Below, one piece after another: positions 1 through 5,715 of a stretch of DNA of 11,117 bases. Position 1 is the stretch's first letter. Each line of letters opens with the position of its first letter. The position numbers and the translations under genes are program-made. The notes below the pieces were generated by a model. The model was not told the DNA's origin. It was given only the letters and a program-made list of their open reading frames with translations, and searched no databases. Source of the stretch: Rhodobacteraceae bacterium UBA2553 (lineage in GTDB: Bacteria > Pseudomonadota > Alphaproteobacteria > Rhodobacterales > Rhodobacteraceae); the NCBI GenBank assembly GCA_002340515.1, contig DDMF01000124.1:13382-24498 (forward strand), written 5' to 3'.

Positions 1-2
1 CG

Positions 3-23
3 GGCCTGCCCCGTTAGCAGGCC
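3..23 (-). terminator. Hairpin at the speB stop codon, possible operon terminator
   Basis: GGCCTGC and GCAGGCC form a perfect seven-base-pair stem with a seven-base loop that contains the TAA stop of speB. The sequence after the stem on the minus strand lies outside the window, so the T tract needed for an intrinsic terminator cannot be checked. Confidence 0.35.
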
Positions 24-856
24 GCCATCAACCGGTAAACGATTTGCGCTGCGGTGAAATCCCACGCGGCATTGCCGTCGGGGGCCAATTCGACCACGTC
101 AAACCCCACGCAACGCCGCCCCTTCAGCGCATGCTCCACCAGATGCAACGCCTGATAATAGCCAAGCCCACCGGGAACCGGCGTGCCGGTGGCCGGCATT
201 TGTGACGGGTCAAGCCCATCGACATCAAAGCTGACATAGATCAGGTCTGGGAAGTCGTCCGGCAGATCAACGGCATGGATATTGCCCGTGACCAGCTCCT
301 CAGCATCGACGTGAAACACCTGGTTTTGCACTCGGCTTTCTGCCTCTTGGGTACACAGCGCACGCACCCCAAACTGGGCCAAACGCACGCCCTCTTCCGC
401 CAGCAAATGCATGACCGATGCATGAGAGTGTTTCTCGTCTTGATAAGCCACGCGCAGATCCGCATGGGCATCCACCTGCACAATACCGATCGGCTGGCCA
501 AGGGCGCGCGCAACGCCCATCACCGCCCCATAGCTGAGCGAGTGCTCCCCACCCAATGTGACGGGGATCTTCCCAGCCCGCACCGCGCGTTCCGTCCGCT
601 GGGCCAAACGCTCCATCACCTCGGGCAACGGCCCGTCGCAATCAAGCGCGGGTTCCGTGAAAATCCCATCGGCACAGGGTTCCGCGGCACCACAGATCCG
701 CTCCAACTCGTCCGACGCGTCCAAAATTGCGCCCGGCCCCTTTGCAGTGCCCGCCCCATAGGACACCGTGCGTTCAAGTGGGACTGGGATGACCCGAAAT
801 CGGGCGGCTTCGGTGCGCTCATCGGCGGCCAGTTCACTGTCGAGAAAGATGCTCAT
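14..856 (-). CDS. speB: Agmatinase (ureohydrolase family)
   Basis: A 280-residue protein of the arginase/agmatinase family, which uses two Mn ions to hydrolyse a guanidino group. The metal-ligand motifs are visible: GGEHS (102-106), DAHAD (129-133), a His-rich stretch HSHASVMH (143-150) and SFDVDGLDP (209-217), followed by GFDVVE ending at E256. Agmatine (to putrescine plus urea) is inferred as the substrate because arginine decarboxylase is encoded in the same cluster; the sequence alone does not exclude arginase or another ureohydrolase. The protein is somewhat shorter than E. coli SpeB. The ATG start at 856 is supported by AAGGA seven bases upstream, and that AAGGA overlaps the TAA stop of nspC. 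The gap to nspC is only 10 nt, so translation is probably coupled. It is the last gene of the cluster. Confidence 0.9.
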   Translation of the reverse strand: MSIFLDSELAADERTEAARFRVIPVPLERTVSYGAGTAKGPGAILDASDELERICGAAEPCADGIFTEPALDCDGPLPEVMERLAQRTERAVRAGKIPVTLGGEHSLSYGAVMGVARALGQPIGIVQVDAHADLRVAYQDEKHSHASVMHLLAEEGVRLAQFGVRALCTQEAESRVQNQVFHVDAEELVTGNIHAVDLPDDFPDLIYVSFDVDGLDPSQMPATGTPVPGGLGYYQALHLVEHALKGRRCVGFDVVELAPDGNAAWDFTAAQIVYRLMAAC

Positions 857-866
857 CTTGGGATCC

Positions 867-2036
867 TTACGAAAGGCGATCTTTGAAATCGGTATAGGAA
901 AATTGCTTCACAATCTGCAACACGTTGCTTTGGCTGTTCCACAAAGCGATTGTCGGCAAGGGGACACCGTTGAATGTGTTGGTTTTCACCATCGAATAAT
1001 GGGCCTGATCGAGAAAGGCGAAACGGTCCCCAATCTTGAGCGGCTCTGCGGTGGTGTAGTCACCGATGACATCCCCGGCCAGACAGGACGGTCCACCAAG
1101 CCGGTAGGTATGACCATCCTCAATTTCATCCAGCATCGCAGGGCGATACGGCGCCTCTATCACATCAGGCATATGGCAGGTGGCGGAAATATCGGTGATC
1201 GCAAGGTTCATGCTGTTCTGGGGCAGATCAAGCACTTCGCCCACCAGAATACCCGCATCCAAGGCCACCGCCTCGCCTGGTTCCAGATAAACCTCAACCC
1301 CATATTTGGCCCGAATAGTTTTGATAAACGCAATCAAAGCCTCGCGGTCGTAATCATCACGGGTGATGTGATGCCCACCACCAAAATTCAACCATTTCAG
1401 GTCTTTAAGATAGGGTGCAAGCTTCGGCTCCACCGCCGCCCAAGTGCGTGCAAGCGGCTCAAACCCTTGTTCACACAGCGTGTGCATGTGAACCCCATCC
1501 ACCCCCACAAATACGCCATCCGTCAGGGTGCTGATCGGCGTGCCGAGCCGCGAACAGGGCGCGCAGGGATCGTATTTGGCGATCTCACCTTCGGAATGTT
1601 CAGGGTTCAGGCGCAGCCCAACCTCTTTCCCCGCCGCCTGACATTTGGCCAGAAACCGGTCTTTCTGAGCGGGGCTGTTAAAGATGATGTGGTCCGAAAG
1701 ACTGATGATCTCGTCGATCTCACTGTCTTTGTAACCAGCGCAAAACGTGGCCAGCTCGCCGCCATATTCCTCGCGCCCCAAACGGGCCTCAAAAAGCCCA
1801 CTGGCACAGGTGCCGCCCAGGTGCCGACGCACCAGTGGGGCCAGAGAAAACATCGAAAACGCCTTGAGCGCAGCCAGCACATGTGCGCCCGACCGTGCGG
1901 CCACCTCCGATAGGATCGTGAGGTTTCGGGCAATCGCCACCTCATCCACCACAAAGGCCGGGGTCGGCACGCGGGACAGATCAAAATCGCGAAAGGCGCC
2001 GGCATCCCCGGCTTGGGTGGTCATCATCTCGGACAT
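867..2036 (-). CDS. nspC: Carboxynorspermidine/carboxyspermidine decarboxylase
   Basis: PLP-dependent decarboxylase of the alanine racemase fold (fold III). It removes CO2 from carboxyspermidine (or carboxynorspermidine) to give spermidine (or norspermidine). Counting from the ATG at 2036 (389 aa), the PLP lysine is K58 in ALKAFS. The phosphate-binding loop is NFGGGHH (217-223), followed by LEPGEA (251-256), the substrate-site segment GGPSCLAGD (314-322) and HYSMVKTNTFNG (346-357). These segments are diagnostic of NspC rather than of ornithine or diaminopimelate decarboxylase. The start is uncertain: a TTG at 2057 would add seven residues, and in-frame ATGs at 2027 and 2024 are possible. No candidate has a strong Shine-Dalgarno site; GGGG lies a few bases before the ATG at 2036. 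Putrescine made by this cluster points to carboxyspermidine as the natural substrate. Confidence 0.95.
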   Translation of the reverse strand: MSEMMTTQAGDAGAFRDFDLSRVPTPAFVVDEVAIARNLTILSEVAARSGAHVLAALKAFSMFSLAPLVRRHLGGTCASGLFEARLGREEYGGELATFCAGYKDSEIDEIISLSDHIIFNSPAQKDRFLAKCQAAGKEVGLRLNPEHSEGEIAKYDPCAPCSRLGTPISTLTDGVFVGVDGVHMHTLCEQGFEPLARTWAAVEPKLAPYLKDLKWLNFGGGHHITRDDYDREALIAFIKTIRAKYGVEVYLEPGEAVALDAGILVGEVLDLPQNSMNLAITDISATCHMPDVIEAPYRPAMLDEIEDGHTYRLGGPSCLAGDVIGDYTTAEPLKIGDRFAFLDQAHYSMVKTNTFNGVPLPTIALWNSQSNVLQIVKQFSYTDFKDRLS

Positions 2037-2055
2037 GAGAGGCCCCGTTTTAGGC

Positions 2056-2086
2056 AAAAAGGAAGCCCGGCGTTGCCGCCGAGCCT
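2056..2086 (-). terminator. Intercistronic hairpin with T tract
   Basis: On the minus strand, 5 nt after the dehydrogenase stop, GCTCGGCG and CGCCGGGC pair over eight positions (one T-G wobble). They close a GCAA (GNRA-type) tetraloop at 2073..2076, and two weaker pairs extend the stem. The stem is followed by TTCC and then T5 (2056..2060). It resembles an intrinsic terminator but lies inside an operon, so it may be a partial terminator, a processing site or an mRNA 3'-end stabiliser. Confidence 0.5.
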
Positions 2087-2090
2087 GTGT

Positions 2091-3302
2091 TTAGAAATCG
2101 ACAGGACCGTCCAGCTCATGCACCTGCCACGGCAGCCCGTGCACATTCAGCATGTCCATGAAATCATCGGGATCAAGCTGTTCCATATTCCACACCCCGG
2201 GCGCGTTCCAATTGCCCTTGAGCATCTGAGCAGCACCAATCATGGCGGGCACGCCTGTGGTGTAGGACACCGCTTGCGACCCAACCTCAGCAAAGCATTC
2301 TTCGTGGTCACAGATGTTGTAGATGTAATAGGTTTTTTCACCCGAGCCATCTTTCGCCTGACCCGTCGCAATATCACCAATACAAGCTTTGCCTTTGGTC
2401 AGCGCGCCAAGATCGCCGGGATCGGGCAGCAGAGTTTTCAAAAACTGGATCGGGATGATTTCCTGACCCTGATGCATCACCGGTTCAATCCCAGTCATGC
2501 CAACATTCTGCAGCACCTTGGCGTGCATAATATAGGCATCCCCAAAGGTCATCCAAAACCGCGCACGCTCGACCTCGGGGAAATGGGTCGACATCGACTC
2601 CAGTTCCTCGTGATACATCAGATACATGTTTTTGGGACCAACGCCGGGGAAATCAAACTCGACCTTATGGGTCATGGCGGGGGATACTTGCCAGTCGCCA
2701 TTTTCCCAATGGCGCGCATCGGCCAGCACTTCGCGCAGGTTAATCTCGGGGTTGAAATTGGTCGCAAATGCCTGCCCGTTGTCGCCGCCATTGGCATCGA
2801 GCACGTCGATCTGGCGGATGGTATCAAGCTTGTGTTTCTTGAGCCAGGTCGCAAACACGCTGGTCACACCCGGATCAAAACCTGATCCCAAGATTGCCGT
2901 CAAACCGGCCTCTTTGAACTTGTCCTGATAGGCCCATTGCCAGTGGTACTCAAACTTGGCCACATCTTCGGGCTCGTAATTCGCGGTATCAAGGTAATGG
3001 CATCCGGCCTCAAGGCAGGCATCCATCAGTACGAGATCCTGATAGGGAAGTGCAAGATTAACGAGAAGCTCGGCCCCGGTTTCGCGGATCAACGCAACCG
3101 TCGCCGCCACATCCATCGCGTCCAAAGCAACGGTTTTGACCTCAACGCCGGTACGTTCTTTTACGCTCGCGGCAATCGCATCGCATTTCGATTTGGTCCG
3201 GCTGGCCAGCGTGATTTCGGTAAAGATATCCGCGTTCATCGCCATCTTATGCACGGCTGCGTGACTTACGCCGCCCGCCCCAACAACAAGTGTCTTACCC
3301 AT
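2091..3302 (-). CDS. Carboxyspermidine dehydrogenase (saccharopine dehydrogenase-like)
   Basis: A 403-residue member of the saccharopine dehydrogenase/Lys1-like family. The N-terminal Rossmann motif is VVGAGGVSHAAVHK (6-19), followed by ASRTKSKCDAI (33-43), typical of the NAD(P)H-binding half. The motif GSGFDPGVTSVFA (139-151) and the closing GVPAMIGAAQML (350-361) match the carboxynorspermidine synthase branch. These enzymes condense L-aspartate semialdehyde with a diamine and reduce the Schiff base: putrescine gives carboxyspermidine and diaminopropane gives carboxynorspermidine. Flanking speA, nspC and speB make putrescine the likely partner. An in-frame ATG at 3332 would overlap the end of speA, but the ATG at 3302 begins at the Rossmann strand and has AGGAG nine bases upstream, so it is preferred. 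The gap after speA is then 22 nt. Lysine or saccharopine metabolism is unlikely in this context. Confidence 0.92.
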   Translation of the reverse strand: MGKTLVVGAGGVSHAAVHKMAMNADIFTEITLASRTKSKCDAIAASVKERTGVEVKTVALDAMDVAATVALIRETGAELLVNLALPYQDLVLMDACLEAGCHYLDTANYEPEDVAKFEYHWQWAYQDKFKEAGLTAILGSGFDPGVTSVFATWLKKHKLDTIRQIDVLDANGGDNGQAFATNFNPEINLREVLADARHWENGDWQVSPAMTHKVEFDFPGVGPKNMYLMYHEELESMSTHFPEVERARFWMTFGDAYIMHAKVLQNVGMTGIEPVMHQGQEIIPIQFLKTLLPDPGDLGALTKGKACIGDIATGQAKDGSGEKTYYIYNICDHEECFAEVGSQAVSYTTGVPAMIGAAQMLKGNWNAPGVWNMEQLDPDDFMDMLNVHGLPWQVHELDGPVDF

Positions 3303-3324
3303 GGTGGTTTTCTCCTTCCCGAGG

Positions 3325-5214
3325 TTATTCATAATAGGTGTAGCCGTTGATCGAGTCGCGATAGGCGCCGATCAGGATCTTGCGTTCACTGGCGTTCACA
3401 GCGCCGCTCGAAATCGCCTCATCGACCATCTTGCGGAAGGCCGCAACACAATCGGCGGGGTCGTATTCGACATAAGACAACACCTGGGAAATCGTGTCGC
3501 CCTCTTGTTCGTGCAACAGATCAAACCCGCCATCCGCGCGCAGATCAATTGTCACCACATTGGTGTCCCCAAAGAGGTTGTGCAAATCACCCAGCGTTTC
3601 CTGATACGCACCGACAAAAAACACCCCAAGGTAATAACGCCCTTCGTCAGGCAAGGAATGTACAGGAAGCGAGGGCGAGATGCCGTCGGCCAAAATAAAC
3701 TGATCCACCTTGCCATCACTATCACAGGTGATGTCGGACAGAACCGCGCGACGATCCGGCAGTTGGTTGAGCATTTGAAGCGGCACAATCGGGTGCAGCT
3801 GATCAATCGCCCAAACATCCGGCAAGGATTGGAACAGCGAGAAATTGCAGTGATAGACATCTGCCACTTTCTCCAGATGCTCCTCCATCTCGTTGACTTC
3901 ATCCGAAGCCGCAACCAGCGCTTTGATCCGGGCGGTCAGCGACAGGTAAATACGTTCCGCCCGCGCCATCTGGCGCAGATCCACGTATCCCCGGCGAAAC
4001 AGGGCGCGCAGCTCATCGCGATAGAACGAGGCATCGTTCCAACATTCCTGTACGCGCCCCGCTTCCAGATAACCCGAAATCGCCGCGAGATCTGCCACCA
4101 GATGATGATCGTCTGGCTGCACATCCGGCGCATCAGGCGCATCGTAAAGCGTGGTTTCCAACACGTCGAAGATCAACATCGACGAAGTCGCCGCCACCGC
4201 CCGCCCGCTTTCCGTCACCAAAATCGGGTGCGCGAGCTCCGCCTCATCCATCGCATAGGCCACGGTTTCCACCACATTGGCGCAATATTCTTCGACGGTA
4301 TAGTTGATCGAGTTTTCCGCCGCGCGTTTTTCGCCGGTGTAATCAATGCCCAAACCACCACCCAGATCCAGATGGGTCAGCGGCGCGCCTTCGCGGGTGA
4401 GTTCAACAAAATAACGGCACGCCTCAGCCGCGGCCCGGCGCACATCATTGACGTCGGGTACCTGGCTGCCCAGATGCGAGTGCTGCAACTGAAGGCAATG
4501 CAACAGTCCCTCGTCTTTCAGCCGGTCCACAACACGCAGCAATTGGTCGGTATTCATGCCAAAAGTTGACCGGTCGCCCGAGCTTTCCTGCCACTTTCCA
4601 CCGATCTGGTTGGTCAGCTTCACGCGGACGCCCAGCAAGGGATCAATCCCCAGCTCGCGGGTCACTTCGATCACCGTTTCCGCCTCTTTCGGGCTTTCCA
4701 GAACAATCACTGTGTTGAAGCCAAGGCGGCGCGACAGGATTGCCAGCCGAATAAATTCGGCATCTTTCACCCCGTTACAGACAATCAGCGCGTCCTTGGC
4801 CAGACGATGCGCCAGCGCAATGACCAACTCGGGTTTGGATCCCGCTTCGAGGCCATAATTGAACGGGCGACCAAATTCGACAATCCGGTCTACGACCTGC
4901 GCCTGCTGGTTCACCTTAATCGGGAAAACGCCACGATAAGGTGCCTGATATCCAACACGTTTGATAGCGCTGGCAAAGCTTTCGTTGATGTGGCGAATTT
5001 CGTGTTCCAGAAACGAACTGACCCGCAACACCAACGGCGAGGCAATACCGCGCTGTTCTAAATCTTGTAGAATGCCAGGAAGGCTGATCGGGATCGCAGA
5101 TTCGCGGGCCGGATCGCAAAGCGCAACATCCCCGTTGGGTAAAACTGTAATCAGCCCTTTGCCCCAACGATCAACGCCATAAATGGTCTCGGAACGAGTG
5201 TGGTCTTGCTTCAA
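3325..5214 (-). CDS. speA: Biosynthetic arginine decarboxylase
   Basis: A 629-residue PLP enzyme of the SpeA family that converts arginine to agmatine plus CO2, the first step of the polyamine route in this cluster. The conserved N-terminus has YGVDRWG (12-18). The PLP lysine is K100 in GVFPIKVNQQ, the phosphate-binding loop is DLGGGLGIDY (283-292), the active-site cysteine is in CDSDG (497-501), and the C-terminal motif is GAYQETLGDLHNLFGD (535-550). Length is normal for the family. The start codon appears to be TTG (5214): no ATG or GTG lies in frame nearby, and the frame closes upstream with TAA. The ribosome site is weak (AAAGG, about 10 nt upstream). A long structured leader containing a 15-codon open frame precedes the gene. 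It is first in the cluster, 22 nt before the dehydrogenase. Confidence 0.96.
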   Translation of the reverse strand: MKQDHTRSETIYGVDRWGKGLITVLPNGDVALCDPARESAIPISLPGILQDLEQRGIASPLVLRVSSFLEHEIRHINESFASAIKRVGYQAPYRGVFPIKVNQQAQVVDRIVEFGRPFNYGLEAGSKPELVIALAHRLAKDALIVCNGVKDAEFIRLAILSRRLGFNTVIVLESPKEAETVIEVTRELGIDPLLGVRVKLTNQIGGKWQESSGDRSTFGMNTDQLLRVVDRLKDEGLLHCLQLQHSHLGSQVPDVNDVRRAAAEACRYFVELTREGAPLTHLDLGGGLGIDYTGEKRAAENSINYTVEEYCANVVETVAYAMDEAELAHPILVTESGRAVAATSSMLIFDVLETTLYDAPDAPDVQPDDHHLVADLAAISGYLEAGRVQECWNDASFYRDELRALFRRGYVDLRQMARAERIYLSLTARIKALVAASDEVNEMEEHLEKVADVYHCNFSLFQSLPDVWAIDQLHPIVPLQMLNQLPDRRAVLSDITCDSDGKVDQFILADGISPSLPVHSLPDEGRYYLGVFFVGAYQETLGDLHNLFGDTNVVTIDLRADGGFDLLHEQEGDTISQVLSYVEYDPADCVAAFRKMVDEAISSGAVNASERKILIGAYRDSINGYTYYE

Positions 5215-5245
5215 GTGAGGCGACCTTTGCTTTTGATTGTAAATG

Positions 5246-5291
5246 AAAAACCCGGAAGGACAGATGTTTTACGCCTGCGGATCAGGCCGGG
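5246..5291 (-). terminator. Terminator-like hairpin before speA (candidate attenuator)
   Basis: On the minus strand CCCGG (5287..5291) pairs with CCGGG (5251..5255). A small inner helix CCTG/CAGG (5283..5286 with 5274..5277) sits in the loop, and T5 follows directly (5246..5250). The T tract ends 31 nt before the speA start. The 5' arm is made of the last codons of the small open frame at 5282..5329, so a ribosome there would be expected to prevent folding. The outer stem is only five G-C pairs, so strength is moderate. Confidence 0.45.
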
Positions 5292-5329
5292 CGCGAACGA
5301 CCCATTTGTCTGTAATGAAACCACGTCAT
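5282..5329 (-). CDS. Putative 15-aa leader peptide upstream of speA
   Basis: A short open frame ATG to TGA encodes MTWFHYRQMGRSRPA. It has a better ribosome site than speA itself: AGGAG at 5339..5343, nine bases before the ATG. Three of its fifteen residues are arginine (positions 7, 11 and 13), and the next gene encodes arginine decarboxylase. The last codons (CGC CCG GCC) and the stop form the 5' arm and inner helix of the terminator-like stem at 5246..5291. The stop lies 67 nt before the speA TTG. I do not recognise the peptide. A regulatory leader peptide is inferred from position, composition and overlap with the hairpin; a chance frame of this size cannot be excluded from one sequence. 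Confidence 0.5.
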   Translation of the reverse strand: MTWFHYRQMGRSRPA

Positions 5330-5385
5330 GCGCACGCACTCCTGAAGTTTATCTCTGTCAGAGGACGTTGTTATACGGTGAATGG

Positions 5386-5412
5386 GGGCAGGTTCCAATA
5401 GGGAATTTGCCC
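5386..5412 (-). other. Leader hairpin with internal loop
   Basis: On the minus strand GGGCA pairs with TGCCC and, inside a symmetric two-base internal loop (AA opposite CC), TTCC pairs with GGAA around the loop CTATT. It lies between the T6 hairpin and the leader-peptide frame. No T tract follows, so it is not a terminator; it may be part of a folded leader RNA. Confidence 0.35.
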
Positions 5413-5425
5413 TGGGTGAGAGCAG

Positions 5426-5458
5426 AAAAAAGCCGTGGTTTGCTTACGGCCAGCAAAC
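5426..5458 (-). terminator. Intrinsic terminator-like hairpin with T6 in speA leader
   Basis: On the minus strand GTTTGCT (5452..5458) pairs perfectly with AGCAAAC (5438..5444) across a seven-base loop. The stem can be extended, with bulges, by further pairs of upstream GTG and GCC with CAC and GGC. T6 (5426..5431) follows the GGC directly. It lies about 210 nt before speA and 258 nt past dnaE2. It could end a short RNA started near 5561, attenuate the speA leader, or be the terminator of dnaE2. Confidence 0.45.
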
Positions 5459-5553
5459 ACCAGCGGCGCCCAGATGGCGCAAAACCCGATACAGCAGCTA
5501 TTGCCAAAATCGGAATGCGGCAGGGATAATTGCGGCGACGATGGGCGTTATGC

Positions 5554-5576
5554 AAATATAAGTTTTGCCTATATTT
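5554..5576. promoter_or_regulatory. AT-rich palindrome, candidate operator
   Basis: AAATATA and TATATTT form a perfect seven-base inverted repeat separated by nine bases. The element overlaps the -10 hexamer and probable start point of the proposed speA promoter, as expected for a repressor operator. No regulator is identified. Confidence 0.3.
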
Positions 5577-5596
5577 ACGGTGATGTACCAGGTAAA
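5568..5596 (-). promoter_or_regulatory. Possible sigma-70-type promoter for speA
   Basis: On the minus strand TTTACC (5591..5596) and TATAGG (5568..5573) are spaced by 17 bases, each matching four of six consensus positions. Transcription from about 5561 would give a speA leader of about 345 nt containing all the hairpins and the small open frame. Support is only the hexamers and their location. Confidence 0.3.
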
Positions 5597-5715
5597 GCAG
5601 ACATCTTTCGCGGTATCTTACCTTAGCAACACGATTTCCCAGGCCGTGTAAACGCACCCATATTTTGTCGAATACTTATACATCATCTGAACTGGCTATC
5701 GTGACCACCTTATAC

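Larger units (their letters stand above)
5215..5715 (-). other. Intergenic region / speA leader region
   Basis: About 500 bases separate the dnaE2 stop from the speA start, with no convincing long gene. From about 5568 down to 5215 it looks like a speA promoter and structured 5' leader: a possible promoter, an AT-rich palindrome, hairpins at 5486..5513, 5466..5480, 5438..5458 and 5386..5412, a 15-codon open frame and a terminator-like stem just before speA. The part nearest dnaE2 (5597..5715) is AT-rich. I see no clear intrinsic terminator for dnaE2 there, so readthrough from the SOS cassette into the leader cannot be excluded. Confidence 0.5.

Noticed and set aside
768..1913. Long plus-strand open frame (381 codons) opposite nspC
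   Set aside because: It overlaps the catalytic core of NspC on the other strand and has no recognisable motif. It is a product of codon bias.
2013..2885. Plus-strand open frame (290 codons) opposite the dehydrogenase
   Set aside because: Antisense to a clearly conserved gene, with no family features.
3301..4569. Long plus-strand open frame (422 codons) opposite speA
   Set aside because: It is antisense to conserved SpeA sequence, its translation has no recognisable family and it is rich in His, Arg and Gln as expected of a complementary-frame shadow.
5200..5529. 109-codon plus-strand frame across the speA start
   Set aside because: No recognisable protein. It runs antisense to the speA start and to the leader structures.
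5358..5657. 99-codon minus-strand frame in the speA leader region
   Set aside because: It has an unusual basic composition with no motif, crosses the hairpins and the proposed promoter, and has no good ribosome site. Chance is more likely.
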